A stretch of DNA of 19,144 nucleotides from an uncultured delta proteobacterium (GCA_903872255.1 CAIQJW010000046.1:1-19144), one strand, 5' to 3'; positions 6,683 through 16,411 are shown, counted from the stretch's first letter. Numbers and translations are program-made. Notes: a model not told the origin generated them from the letters alone.

Positions 6683-6711
6683 TGATAAAAATAATATCTC
6701 AGGAGGGGTTT

Positions 6712-7731
<1,020 letters not shown>

Positions 7732-7751
7732 ATTTAAGAAAAACAGTGAAT

Positions 7752-7782
7752 AAAAAGGCTCCCCTTCCGGGAGCCTTTTTTT
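7752..7782 (+). terminator. Rho-independent terminator between dctP and hisH, probably bidirectional
   Basis: GGCTCCC (7757-7763) pairs with GGGAGCC (7769-7775) around a 5-nt loop. A five-A tract lies before the stem and a seven-T tract after it, so it works for dctP (+) and can also end the long minus-strand run that finishes with hisH at 7855. Confidence 0.92.
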
Positions 7783-7854
7783 CGTGACAAGCACGGAGTG
7801 AGGCGTAATTGACCCCATAGATTCGGGTTGATCTTATACTCTTAGTCTCACGCT

Positions 7855-8466
7855 TTAGGGTTTTGCGGCGAGTTCAAGGAAGTTCTGGAGCAGTTTCAAG
7901 CCTGCTGTCTGGCTTTTCTCGGGATGGAACTGGCAGGCAAAAACATTGCCCGTCTCGATTGATGAAGCAAAGGGCTTTTCATAGTCCGTTGTCGTGGCAA
8001 TGACCCCCGCATCGTCCGGGGCGCAACAGAATGAGTGCACGAAATAGAAAAAATCCCCCGACTTGAGCCCCCTGAACATGGGGCTGTCTTTTGTTATAGC
8101 GATGCTGTTCCAACCCATGTGAGGGATCTTCATGGAGCCGGTAAACCGGGGAACTGTCCCTTTTATGATGCCGAGGCCGGGCATGCCCGGAGCTTCTTCG
8201 CTCAATTCGAACAGTATCTGCATCCCGAGACAAATACCAAAATAGCGCTTTCCGTCCCGGATATGATCTCTTATGGCATCGGCGAGGCCGTTCCTCTTCA
8301 AGTTCTCCATACAAATCCCGAATGCCCCGACACCAGGCAGGACTATCGCCTTCGAATCCCGGACAATTTCCGGATCCGAGGAAATAGCAATATCGGCGTT
8401 AAGCCTCGAAAACGCATTAAGAACGCTCTTCAGGTTGCCCATGCCGTAATCGACAACGACAATCAT
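7855..8466 (-). CDS. hisH: Imidazole glycerol phosphate synthase subunit HisH
   Basis: This class I glutamine amidotransferase (203 residues) supplies ammonia to HisF for the fifth step of histidine synthesis, giving imidazole glycerol phosphate and AICAR. The nucleophile Cys79 is in GICLGMQ; His181 and Glu183 in FHPEKS complete the triad. The N-terminal DYGMGN and LPGVGAFG motifs are typical. Its ATG directly follows the hisB stop (TAAATG, no gap), so translation is probably coupled. It is the last gene of the long run. Its partner hisF, and also hisA and hisI, are not in the window and must be encoded elsewhere. Confidence 0.97.
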   Translation of the reverse strand: MIVVVDYGMGNLKSVLNAFSRLNADIAISSDPEIVRDSKAIVLPGVGAFGICMENLKRNGLADAIRDHIRDGKRYFGICLGMQILFELSEEAPGMPGLGIIKGTVPRFTGSMKIPHMGWNSIAITKDSPMFRGLKSGDFFYFVHSFCCAPDDAGVIATTTDYEKPFASSIETGNVFACQFHPEKSQTAGLKLLQNFLELAAKP

Positions 8467-9051
8467 TTAAAGGACGCCCTTTGTGCTGAGGACCCCCCGG
8501 ATCCGTTCGTCTTTTTCTACGGCACTTTTTAAGGCCCGCGCAAATGCCTTGAAAACGGCTTCCACTTTGTGGTGCAGGTTGCTTCCGTAAAAAAGGTTGA
8601 TGTGGAGGGCTATTTTGGCCTCACCGGCAAAGGCCTGGAGAAATTCCCTGACAACATCGACATCGAAGCCGCCGGTCCTTCCCTGAAGCTTTCCCTTAAA
8701 TATGAATGCCGACCTTCCCGATATATCTATTGCCACCATACACAACGCCTCGTCCATGGGTACGGTCGCGGCGCCATAACGCCTTATCCCTTCCATGGTT
8801 CCCAGGGCATCGCGGAGGGCCTTGCCCATCGCAATACCGATATCTTCCACCGTATGATGATTGTCTACGTCAATATCTCCTTTCGCGGAGAGCTTCAAAT
8901 TGAAAAGGCCGTGTTTTGCGAAGAGATCGAGCATATGATCAAAGAAGGGGATCCCGGTTGTTATGGCGTATTTGCCCGAACCGTCCAGTTCCCAGGATAC
9001 CGAAATTGATGTTTCTTTTGTTTTTCGTTCCACAACTGCCGCTCTCGCCAT
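8467..9051 (-). CDS. hisB: Imidazoleglycerol-phosphate dehydratase HisB (monofunctional)
   Basis: HisB catalyses the sixth step of histidine synthesis, dehydrating imidazole glycerol phosphate to imidazole acetol phosphate. At 194 residues it is the single-function form, without the phosphatase domain found in the E. coli fusion. The manganese-binding repeats HHTVED (65-70) and HHKVEA (160-165) are both present, as are FFDHML (36-41) and MDEALC (99-104). ATG 9051 has GGAGG upstream and lies 15 nt after the hisG stop. It abuts hisH. Confidence 0.97.
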   Translation of the reverse strand: MARAAVVERKTKETSISVSWELDGSGKYAITTGIPFFDHMLDLFAKHGLFNLKLSAKGDIDVDNHHTVEDIGIAMGKALRDALGTMEGIRRYGAATVPMDEALCMVAIDISGRSAFIFKGKLQGRTGGFDVDVVREFLQAFAGEAKIALHINLFYGSNLHHKVEAVFKAFARALKSAVEKDERIRGVLSTKGVL

Positions 9052-9066
9052 GATCTTACGCCTCCG

Positions 9067-9936
9067 TCACATGATGACCTTGTTGAGGGGATATTCGACT
9101 ATCCCCTGGGCACCGGCCCGCTTTAAGTCAGGAATTATGTCGCGGACCACTTTTTCATCGATTATGACCTCGATCGCGACCCATTTATCGTCAGACAGGT
9201 TGGACACTGTCGGCGTGTGCAGCGACGGCAGGATCTGCGTCACTTTTTCCAGTTTGTTTCGTGGAATGTTCATTTTGAGACCGACCTTCTCTTCGGCAAG
9301 AAGAGCCCCCTTGAGAAGGATCATCAGGTTCTCCATTTTTCTCTTCTTCCAGGGGTCTTTCCACGAATTCTTGTTTGCGATAAGAACTGTTTCGGATTCG
9401 AGGATGGTTTCCACTATTCTCAGGTTGTTCGCGACAAGGGACGCCCCCGTCTCTGTCACCTCAATGATGGCGTCCGCAAGAAGCGGCGGCTTTACCTCGG
9501 TGGCACCCCAGGAGAACTCGATACTCGCCTCGATCCCCTGTTTTTTGAGATAACGTTTTGTAAACCCGACGAGTTCTGTGGCAATCTTTTTGCCCTGCAG
9601 GTCTTTAACTTTTTTGATCGGCGAATTATTCGGCACCGCCACGACCCACTTTACTCCCCTGAATCCGACCTTTCCGTATCTTAAGCGAACCAGTTCGACT
9701 ACTTTTGCATCCTGTTCCATAACCCAGTCGAGCCCGGTTATCCCCACGTCGAGAATACCATTTTCGACATAACGCGCCATTTCCTGCGCCCGGATGACGA
9801 GGCCTTCCATCTCGTTATCGTCAATTACCGGAACATATGAGCGGTCGGGAAGCTTGATCGTATATCCGGCATTCTTAAAAAGTTTGAATGTAGACTCCTG
9901 CAGGCTGCCTTTGGGTAAGCCGATCTTCAGTTTCAT
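9067..9936 (-). CDS. hisG: ATP phosphoribosyltransferase HisG, long form
   Basis: HisG condenses ATP with PRPP in the first, feedback-controlled step of histidine synthesis. The 289-residue length and the C-terminal extension (about 215-289) identify the long form, which carries its own ACT-like regulatory domain and does not need HisZ. The PRPP-loop region is EVTETGASLVANNL (159-172), and the N-terminal KIGLPKGSL is typical. The start overlaps the hisD stop by one base (TAATG), so the two are translationally coupled. Histidine inhibition is expected from the family. Confidence 0.96.
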   Translation of the reverse strand: MKLKIGLPKGSLQESTFKLFKNAGYTIKLPDRSYVPVIDDNEMEGLVIRAQEMARYVENGILDVGITGLDWVMEQDAKVVELVRLRYGKVGFRGVKWVVAVPNNSPIKKVKDLQGKKIATELVGFTKRYLKKQGIEASIEFSWGATEVKPPLLADAIIEVTETGASLVANNLRIVETILESETVLIANKNSWKDPWKKRKMENLMILLKGALLAEEKVGLKMNIPRNKLEKVTQILPSLHTPTVSNLSDDKWVAIEVIIDEKVVRDIIPDLKRAGAQGIVEYPLNKVIM

Positions 9937-11213
9937 TATTCGAGTTCCTTTCGTGCCTTTATTGCGTCGGCATGCGCGGGCAATCCCTCCAATCGCGCAA
10001 GCCTTTCTGCTCTGTCGCCATATTTTTGTATGAAGCTCCGGCCTATTTTAACAACAACCTTCCTTTTTGTAAATCGGTCGACGGAAAGCCCCGCGCTGAA
10101 GCGCCCCGCTCCCGCAGTCGGAAGGATATGATTTGTCCCTATGTAGTAATCACCCATGGCAACCGGCGTATAGGGCCCGACATAAATAATGCCCGGATAC
10201 AGGATGTCGGGGATGCAGCCTTCATCGCCGATAAGCTCCATATGCTCGGGTGCGATGATGTTTATTGCCTCTGAGGCCCGGTCGAGTTCGTTATAGTGCA
10301 CAAGGTAGCCGTTCGCTTCGATCGCCTTGCTTATCGTCTCTTTTCTTGGCGCCGAGCCGAGCAGTTCGTTCATGCTCTGTTCGACGGCATTGAGGTGTTC
10401 GAGCGATGGCGAGAATATCCCTACAGATGCCAGTTCGTCGTGCTCCGCCTGAGAGAATATATCGAGAGCGGCAAGCTTCGGCGAGAATTCCCCGGTGCAC
10501 AAAATGACGAGTTCGGTGGGTCCGGCAAGCATATCAATGCCGACCGTTCCGTAAACATCCCTCTTTGCCTCTTCAACATAGGCATTTCCGGGGCCCACGA
10601 TCATGTCCACCTTCGGCACCGATTCGGTCCCGTAGGCAAAGGCGTAAATCGCCTGTGCGCCTCCGATGCGATAAACATCCTTTATCCCGAGCAATTTAGC
10701 GGCAGCGGCCACATGGTCGTTGATCCTTCCATTACGCCCGGGACTTGCCACACATATCTTTTTGACGCCAGCTATCTGGGCGGGCAGTGCACCCATAATG
10801 AGCGATGAAGGGTATGCCGCCGTGCCGCCGGGCACATAGACCATCACGCTTTCCACGGGCACGTGCTCTTCTTCGACGCGCAGCCCCTCTTTTTTATATG
10901 TTCGTTTCTTCGGCTTTTGCCCTTTGTGGTATGAAGCAACGTTTTTTATCATTCCCGTAAGGATCGAAACATCTTCCCGCGGGATCCTTGATGCCGCGCC
11001 GTCGATATCGTCTGCGGAGACCCTGATCGGGTAATCCTTTCCCCAGCCGTCCCAGGCTTTCGAGAAATCTATGATCGCCCTGTCTTTTCGTGCGATCACT
11101 TCTTCTTTAATTTTCGCGACGGCCTGGCGGACATCGCGTTTTTTGCCTTCCCTGCCTGTTCTTACGAACGATATGAGGCTGTCGTATTCTCTTTCAAGCT
11201 CCCATATTTTCAT
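9936..11213 (-). CDS. hisD: Histidinol dehydrogenase HisD
   Basis: HisD carries out the last two oxidations of histidine synthesis, histidinol to histidine with NAD+ and zinc. The 425-residue length is normal. By alignment to E. coli HisD, the zinc ligands are Gln255, His258 (SQAEHDELA), Asp355 (GDYYIGTNHILPT) and His414; the catalytic pair Glu323-His324 lies in APEH. The VYVPGG and GPGNAYV motifs are present. Its first 20 nt overlap the end of murA (11194-11213) in another frame. Its last base is shared with the hisG start. The order hisD-hisG is the reverse of the common hisG-hisD. Confidence 0.97.
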   Translation of the reverse strand: MKIWELEREYDSLISFVRTGREGKKRDVRQAVAKIKEEVIARKDRAIIDFSKAWDGWGKDYPIRVSADDIDGAASRIPREDVSILTGMIKNVASYHKGQKPKKRTYKKEGLRVEEEHVPVESVMVYVPGGTAAYPSSLIMGALPAQIAGVKKICVASPGRNGRINDHVAAAAKLLGIKDVYRIGGAQAIYAFAYGTESVPKVDMIVGPGNAYVEEAKRDVYGTVGIDMLAGPTELVILCTGEFSPKLAALDIFSQAEHDELASVGIFSPSLEHLNAVEQSMNELLGSAPRKETISKAIEANGYLVHYNELDRASEAINIIAPEHMELIGDEGCIPDILYPGIIYVGPYTPVAMGDYYIGTNHILPTAGAGRFSAGLSVDRFTKRKVVVKIGRSFIQKYGDRAERLARLEGLPAHADAIKARKELE

Positions 11214-12468
11214 CTTTCACCCTTTCGATCTTAGCGCCGAGCTTTTTCAGTTTTTCCTCTATGTGTTCGTATCCCCGGTCTATATGGTATATCCGGGACA
11301 CCTCGGTCGTGCCGTAAGCCGAAAGCCCTGCAATAATGAGGGATGCGCTCGCCCGAAGATCGGTCGCCATTACTTTTGCCCCTGAAATTGATTCGACACC
11401 ATGGACTATGGCGGTATTTCCGACCACCCGTATATCGGCGCCCATTCGCCTCAGTTCGGCAGCGTGCATCATCCTGTTCTCGAATATTGTCTCGGTTATC
11501 GCGCTTACTCCTCGCGAGGTGGTCATGGCAGCCATGAGCTGTGCCTGCATATCTGTCGGAAAACCGGGATAGGGAACGGTCTTTATATCCACCGCCATGG
11601 GCCGTTTCTTTGACATAGACGCCCTGACCGTGTTTCCCTCGGCCGTTATTTCCATACCGGTTTCTCTCAATTTGTCAATGACGGCCTTGATATGTTCCGG
11701 CACGCAATTCTCGAGTATGATATTTCCCCGCGTCATGCCGCAGGCAGCAAGGAAGGTCGATGCCTCGATCCTGTCCCCGATGACATCCCATGAGCAGGGG
11801 CTAAGCTCTTTAACGCCTGTGATCCGCACGACCGGGGTCCCTTCGCCGTCAATGCGGGCGCCCATTTTTTTGAGCATTCGCGCGAGATCGACGACTTCAG
11901 GTTCACGTGCGGCATTTTCAATGATTGTCTCCCCTTTCGCAAAAACGGCTGCCATGAGGAGGTTCTCGGTTCCGCCGACTGTCACCGTATCAAAGACAAT
12001 GCGTGCCCCCTTGAGCTTTTTCGCCGTTACGTCGACATAGCCTTCACGAATGGCCACGTCGCACCCGAGAGCGGAGAGGCCTTTCAGATGAAGATCAATG
12101 GGGCGCTCCCCGATCGCACATCCCCCGGGATATGACACGGTCGCCTTCTTGAGGCCTCCGATCAGCGCCCCGAGCACAAGCACCGATGCCCTCATTTTCT
12201 TGACAAGTTCATAGGGGGCGACGTGGTTGTCAACCCGTCCGGTATCAACGCTTATAACGTGTTCGTCCTGCCAGGTGCAGCGCGCACCAAGAAGATCGAG
12301 CAGTTTCATCATCGTTGTCACATCCATAAGCCGCGGCACATTGCCTATGGTGTATGTGCCCTTTTCCAGCAACGTTGCGGCGAGGACGGGCAGCACCGCG
12401 TTTTTTGACCCGCTTATCCGGACCTTGCCCTTTAACCTCTCTCCGCCTTCTATGATAAATCTATCCAT
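11194..12468 (-). CDS. murA: UDP-N-acetylglucosamine 1-carboxyvinyltransferase MurA
   Basis: MurA catalyses the first committed step of peptidoglycan synthesis, moving enolpyruvate from PEP to UDP-GlcNAc in the cytoplasm. The 424-residue protein has Lys22 in GSKNA, the active-site Cys117 in PGGCAIGERP (the residue attacked by fosfomycin), and Asp306 in PGFPTDMQAQ. The C-terminal RGYEHIEEKL is also typical. Because Cys117 is retained, sensitivity to fosfomycin at the target is expected. ATG 12468 overlaps the prmC stop by 8 nt. The 3' end overlaps hisD by 20 nt. Confidence 0.97.
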   Translation of the reverse strand: MDRFIIEGGERLKGKVRISGSKNAVLPVLAATLLEKGTYTIGNVPRLMDVTTMMKLLDLLGARCTWQDEHVISVDTGRVDNHVAPYELVKKMRASVLVLGALIGGLKKATVSYPGGCAIGERPIDLHLKGLSALGCDVAIREGYVDVTAKKLKGARIVFDTVTVGGTENLLMAAVFAKGETIIENAAREPEVVDLARMLKKMGARIDGEGTPVVRITGVKELSPCSWDVIGDRIEASTFLAACGMTRGNIILENCVPEHIKAVIDKLRETGMEITAEGNTVRASMSKKRPMAVDIKTVPYPGFPTDMQAQLMAAMTTSRGVSAITETIFENRMMHAAELRRMGADIRVVGNTAIVHGVESISGAKVMATDLRASASLIIAGLSAYGTTEVSRIYHIDRGYEHIEEKLKKLGAKIERVKDENMGA

Positions 12469-13279
12469 GGCCGGCGAGCACCCTCTCCCTCATCGCGTAA
12501 TCGTTTATGACCCTTATGCTGAGGCCCGTCTTTTCCAGGACGGCCTTAAGCTCCTCGGCCTGTCGTCCCGAGCCTATCTCAAGGAGAATATCCCCTCCGG
12601 GGACGAGCCGGCCCGGCATTGACGCAGTCAGTCTGCGATAAACATCGAGGCCGTCTTCCCCTCCGTAGAGCGCCAGGCGAGGCTCGAAATCCCGCACATC
12701 CGTCATCAGGCTTTTCCATTCCTCGTGCGTTACATACGGAAGATTGGCAAGGATCATGTCAAAACGGATATCGGGCTTGAACGCCTCAAAAAGATCGGAG
12801 CAGACGAATTCCATTAAACTGCCGACCCCGACCGCTTCGGCATTTTTTCGGGCAACCCCGACCGCTTCGTATGAAATATCGACGCAGGTAACCCGGTTCC
12901 CTGTTTCTTTGGCCATTATAGCCCCGATGGCGCCCGAGCCGCACCCCATGTCAAGGATCGCACAACCCTTCCTGCCGTTTAGCTGGCGAAGCGCCTCTTC
13001 GATAAGAATCTCTGTTTCTGGGCGGGGGATTAATACGCTTTCATTGACCATGAAGGTTTCGGAAAAAAACTCGCGCTTACCCGTTATGTATGCGAGAGGC
13101 TTGCCCGACATGCGGTCCTTGAGGCAAGCCTCAAGGACCGCGAGGTCGCCGTCGTCTATCTGCGCATCCAGGTTGCTGTAGACCTGTTCGGTGGTAAGAT
13201 TGCAGGCATAACAGAGCGCGGCGACACGATCGGTCCTGGAAAGGCCCGTCTGTCCTGTAATGACCTGCCTGATCTTCAC
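12461..13279 (-). CDS. prmC: Peptide chain release factor N5-glutamine methyltransferase PrmC
   Basis: PrmC methylates the glutamine of the GGQ motif in release factors using S-adenosylmethionine; its target gene prfA lies immediately upstream. The protein is 272 residues (E. coli 277). It has an N-terminal helical domain, IPRPETE (85-91), the SAM motif DMGCGSG (110-116) and an active-site NLPY (179-182) where the family usually has NPPY. The GTG at 13279 is chosen over the ATG at 13321. AAGGA lies 7 nt before the GTG, the gap to the prfA stop is 4 nt, and the resulting N-terminus (KIRQVITGQTGL) looks like the family. The longer form would overlap prfA by 38 nt. Confidence 0.93.
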   Translation of the reverse strand: MKIRQVITGQTGLSRTDRVAALCYACNLTTEQVYSNLDAQIDDGDLAVLEACLKDRMSGKPLAYITGKREFFSETFMVNESVLIPRPETEILIEEALRQLNGRKGCAILDMGCGSGAIGAIMAKETGNRVTCVDISYEAVGVARKNAEAVGVGSLMEFVCSDLFEAFKPDIRFDMILANLPYVTHEEWKSLMTDVRDFEPRLALYGGEDGLDVYRRLTASMPGRLVPGGDILLEIGSGRQAEELKAVLEKTGLSIRVINDYAMRERVLAGHG

Positions 13280-13283
13280 TATA

Positions 13284-14348
13284 TTATCCTTTTTTGATCG
13301 CTTCCGAACGGAAATGTGCACTTACCGGGCCGGTCATTTCCTCGATATATCCATTAAGAATATCCTGCAGCTTATAGAGGGTAAGGCCGATCCTGTGGTC
13401 GGTAACGCGCCCCTGGGGAAAATTATAGGTCCTTATGCGTTCACTGCGGTCACCGGTCCCGACCTGTTTACGCCGCTCGTCGGACATCTCCTTATCTTTC
13501 TCCCCTTCGAGTTTTTCTTTCAGGCGGGCCCGCAATACGCGCATCGCTTTTGCCTTGTTCTTGTGCTGAGATTTTTCATCCTGGCATGTAACGACCATGC
13601 CGGTCGGTAGATGGGTGATGCGGACGGCTGAATCCGTGGTGTTAACGTGCTGTCCGCCGGGGCCGCTTGACCGGAAAAGATCGATCCTGAGCTCGTCGGG
13701 GCTTATGTTTATCTCGAGTTCTTCGGGCTCGGGGAGGACCGCGACGGTAATGGTCGAGGTGTGGATCCTTCCTTGGGCCTCGGTCTCGGGTACGCGCTGC
13801 ACCCGGTGGACACCGCTTTCATAGCGCAGGGCGTTAAATGCGTCCTTTCCTTCGAACACGGCGATCACTTCCTTGAACCCGCCGAGATCGGACGGGCTCG
13901 AACTCATGATCTCCGTCTTCCAGCGCATCCTTTCGGCATATTTCATATAGGACGCGAAAAGAGCCCGGGCGAAAAGGGCGGCCTCTTCCCCTCCTGTGCC
14001 TGCCCTTATCTCGAGAAACATGCTTTTTGCCTGTTTGTCGGTTTTTTTCAAGAGGGTTTCGGCAAGATCGTTCTCTATCTTCGCCATTTCCTTCTCGAGA
14101 TTATTGAGCTCTTCGCGGGCGAGGTCTTTCATTCCCTCGTCTGCTTCGTGTTTCAAAAGTTCCGAGGTCTTTTCATGTTCACCCTTCGCGTCTTTCCACT
14201 TGCGGTACGCATCGACAAGTTCCTTCATGTCCGTGCGTTCCTTGGCGAGCTTTTTATACCCTTCCATGTTGGAAAGAACTTCGGGCTTCATCAGTTCCGC
14301 TTCGATATCCTCGAAGCGTTTTTCGAGCTCAACGAGTTTCGCGAACAT
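13284..14348 (-). CDS. prfA: Peptide chain release factor 1 (RF1)
   Basis: RF1 ends translation at UAA and UAG. The 354-residue protein has the stop-codon-reading tripeptide in the RF1 form, PET at 187-189 (RF2 would have SPF), and the GGQ motif at 231-233 that triggers peptide release and is the substrate of PrmC. An N-terminal coiled-coil region spans about residues 5-100. The start overlaps the rpmE stop by one base (TAATG). The pairing prfA-prmC is a common functional neighbourhood. Confidence 0.97.
   Translation of the reverse strand: MFAKLVELEKRFEDIEAELMKPEVLSNMEGYKKLAKERTDMKELVDAYRKWKDAKGEHEKTSELLKHEADEGMKDLAREELNNLEKEMAKIENDLAETLLKKTDKQAKSMFLEIRAGTGGEEAALFARALFASYMKYAERMRWKTEIMSSSPSDLGGFKEVIAVFEGKDAFNALRYESGVHRVQRVPETEAQGRIHTSTITVAVLPEPEELEINISPDELRIDLFRSSGPGGQHVNTTDSAVRITHLPTGMVVTCQDEKSQHKNKAKAMRVLRARLKEKLEGEKDKEMSDERRKQVGTGDRSERIRTYNFPQGRVTDHRIGLTLYKLQDILNGYIEEMTGPVSAHFRSEAIKKG
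13287..13291 (-). promoter_or_regulatory. Ribosome binding site deciding the prmC GTG start
   Basis: AAGGA on the minus strand lies 7 nt before the GTG at 13279, inside the last codons of prfA. This is the main reason for placing the prmC start here. Confidence 0.7.
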
Positions 14349-14554
14349 TATTTCTGTTTCTTTCCGTATTTCCTTTCGAACTTCTCAACCTGACCGGCTG
14401 AATCAAGGCGTTTTTCCTTGCCTGTGAAAATAGGATGGCATTTGGCGCATATTTCAACCGTGATCTTGTCCTTAACCGAAATGGTCTCGAACGTGTAGCC
14501 GCAGGCGCATTTAACCGTGGCCGTTTTCAGTTCGGGGTGAATTCCCTTTTTCAT
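14348..14554 (-). CDS. rpmE: 50S ribosomal protein L31, zinc-binding type
   Basis: L31 is a 68-residue protein of the large ribosomal subunit that helps bridge the two subunits. The N-terminus MKKGIHPEL is typical. Cys16, Cys18, Cys36 and Cys39 give the zinc-binding (C+) form; organisms with this form often keep a C- paralogue for zinc limitation, but none is seen here. GGGAGG in the end of rho serves as its Shine-Dalgarno, and the gap to the rho stop is 5 nt. The order rho-rpmE-prfA is widespread. Confidence 0.97.
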   Translation of the reverse strand: MKKGIHPELKTATVKCACGYTFETISVKDKITVEICAKCHPIFTGKEKRLDSAGQVEKFERKYGKKQK

Positions 14555-14559
14555 TGTTA

Positions 14560-15813
14560 TTATCCTCCCTTGCTCATCGAATAGAGAAAGTCTTTATTAC
14601 AATCCGTATCGGCCAATTTTTCAAGGAGAAACTCCATGGCCTCCACCGTGTTCATTGGCTGGAGCACTTTTCTGAGGAGCCAGATGCGCTGCAGGTCGTC
14701 GCTCCCGAGAAGCAGTTCCTCTTTTCTGGTGCCTGATTTGTTTATATCTATTGCGGGGAATACCCTCTTTTCGGCCAGCTTTCTGTCGAGATATATCTCG
14801 CAGTTGCCCGTTCCCTTGAACTCCTCGAAGATGACCTCGTCCATTCTGCTGCCCGTATCGATAAGGGCGGTGGCTATTATCGTAAGACTCCCGCCTTCCT
14901 CGATATTCTTGGCTGCTCCGAAGAAGCGCCGCGGCTTTTGCATTGCGGATGCGTCAATGCCGCCCGACAGGATCTTGCCGCTCGAAGGCACTACCGTGTT
15001 GTATGCCCTGGCGAGCCGGGTAATGGAGTCAAGCAGGATCACGACATCCTTCTTGTGTTCCACGAGACGTTTCGCCTTTTCGATGACTATCTCCGCTACC
15101 TGGACATGGCGCGTGGCCGGCTCGTCAAATGTCGAGCTTATAACCTCTCCGTCGACAGAGCGCATCATATCGGTAACTTCCTCGGGTCTTTCGTCGATCA
15201 AAAGGACGATGAGATATATCTCCTTGTGATTCTTTGTGAGGCTGTTGGCAATCGCTTGGAGGAGCATCGTTTTGCCCGTCCTGGGCGGCGCGACGATGAG
15301 GCCCCTCTGGCCTTTTCCGATCGGGGTAAAGAGGTCCATGACCCTCGTCGGCAGACCGTCATGGGCTGTCTCGAGTTTCGCCCGTTCGTTAGGATATATC
15401 GGGGTCAGGTTGTCGAATATTATTTTGTCGCGAACCACGCTCGGGTCGTCAAAATTTATCGATTCAACCTTAAGGAGGGCGAAATATTTTTCGTTGTCCT
15501 TTGGAGGCCTTATCTGCCCGGACGTTGTGTCGCCCGTTCTTAAGCCGAACTTCTTTATCTGGGACGGGGAAACGTATATATCGTCCGGCCCGGGAAGATA
15601 GTTCGAGTCGGTCGACCTTAAGAATCCAAAGCCTTCGGAGAGTATTTCAAGGACTCCTTCGCCGTATACGTTCTCATTCTTGTCCACGTATGCCTGCAGG
15701 ATCGAAAATATAAGCTCTTGTTTTCTGAGTCCCGAGGCGTTCTCGATATTGAGATCGCGCGCAATTTGCGTCAGTTCGCCGATCTTTTTGCTTTTTAGGT
15801 CGTTGAGGTGCAT
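14560..15813 (-). CDS. rho: Transcription termination factor Rho
   Basis: Rho is a hexameric RNA-dependent ATPase that ends transcription. The protein is 417 residues (E. coli 419). The N-terminal helical domain starts MHLNDLKSKK, followed by the cold-shock-like RNA-binding domain with GFGFLR (61-66), Walker A APPRTGKT (175-182), catalytic Glu region DERPEEVTDM (208-217), Walker B VVILLD (257-262) and the Q/R-loop region. No large insertion is present. ATG 15813 is preferred over ATG 15831: GGGAGG (15824-15829) sits before it, the N-terminus then matches E. coli Rho, and the start falls 7 nt after the coaE stop instead of overlapping coaE. The longer form would add six residues and cannot be fully excluded. 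Confidence 0.96.
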   Translation of the reverse strand: MHLNDLKSKKIGELTQIARDLNIENASGLRKQELIFSILQAYVDKNENVYGEGVLEILSEGFGFLRSTDSNYLPGPDDIYVSPSQIKKFGLRTGDTTSGQIRPPKDNEKYFALLKVESINFDDPSVVRDKIIFDNLTPIYPNERAKLETAHDGLPTRVMDLFTPIGKGQRGLIVAPPRTGKTMLLQAIANSLTKNHKEIYLIVLLIDERPEEVTDMMRSVDGEVISSTFDEPATRHVQVAEIVIEKAKRLVEHKKDVVILLDSITRLARAYNTVVPSSGKILSGGIDASAMQKPRRFFGAAKNIEEGGSLTIIATALIDTGSRMDEVIFEEFKGTGNCEIYLDRKLAEKRVFPAIDINKSGTRKEELLLGSDDLQRIWLLRKVLQPMNTVEAMEFLLEKLADTDCNKDFLYSMSKGG

Positions 15814-15820
15814 TGAGTTC

Positions 15821-16411
15821 TTACCTCCCATTCATTATCCTTTCCATAAGGTTATCGATTTCCCGATCGAGATCTTCCCTGGTTCCACTGTTAAGAAGCA
15901 CGTAGTCGGCCACTTTTTCCTTTTCCCCAAGCGGTATCTGGTGGGATATTCTTTTTTCTATATCGTGGGCTTCCATGCCCCGCAATTTCAGCCTCTGGCG
16001 AATGACGTCCATGTCCGCCGTAACGACAACTGTCTTGTCGAGCTCTTTGTAAAGCCCCGTCTCAAACAAAAGCGGCCCGTCGACAACGACCGTATCCCGG
16101 CCCGCATCTTTAAGGTCCCGGATCGTCTGCCATAAACGCCCGAGGATCCGGGGATGTGTTATCGCTTCGAGTTTCCGCAGCTTATCCTTGTCTGTGAAGA
16201 CCGCATCCCGCAATTTTTCAACGATTACCGAACCATTCTCGACAAAGCCCGGGCCAAACGCGCGTTCAATATCCTCGTGAACCTCTTTGAGGGTAAGAAC
16301 CTGTTTGGCCACGGCATCAAGGTCGATCACCGGGATCCCTTTTTTCTTCAGGGCCCGTGATGCCGTTGATTTGCCGCTTCCTATGATCCCGGTTATTCCT
16401 ATAGTTATCAT
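15821..16411 (-). CDS. coaE: Dephospho-CoA kinase CoaE
   Basis: CoaE phosphorylates the 3'-hydroxyl of dephospho-CoA in the last step of coenzyme A synthesis. The 196-residue length is typical (E. coli 206). The P-loop is GIIGSGKST (8-16), followed by DLDAVAKQV (30-38, usually DADxxA), the THPRI motif (85-89), and VDGPLLFETGL, which helps bind the substrate. The start overlaps the gyrB stop by 4 nt (ATGA), so translation is coupled. Confidence 0.96.
   Translation of the reverse strand: MITIGITGIIGSGKSTASRALKKKGIPVIDLDAVAKQVLTLKEVHEDIERAFGPGFVENGSVIVEKLRDAVFTDKDKLRKLEAITHPRILGRLWQTIRDLKDAGRDTVVVDGPLLFETGLYKELDKTVVVTADMDVIRQRLKLRGMEAHDIEKRISHQIPLGEKEKVADYVLLNSGTREDLDREIDNLMERIMNGR
15824..15829 (-). 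promoter_or_regulatory. Ribosome binding site deciding the rho start
   Basis: GGGAGG on the minus strand overlaps the last codons of coaE and lies 10 nt before the ATG at 15813. It favours that start over the ATG at 15831. Confidence 0.6.

Noticed and set aside
6610..6711. Upstream extension of the dctP reading frame to 6610
   Set aside because: The extension contains the dctP promoter, and the signal peptide and ribosome binding site fit only the ATG at 6712.
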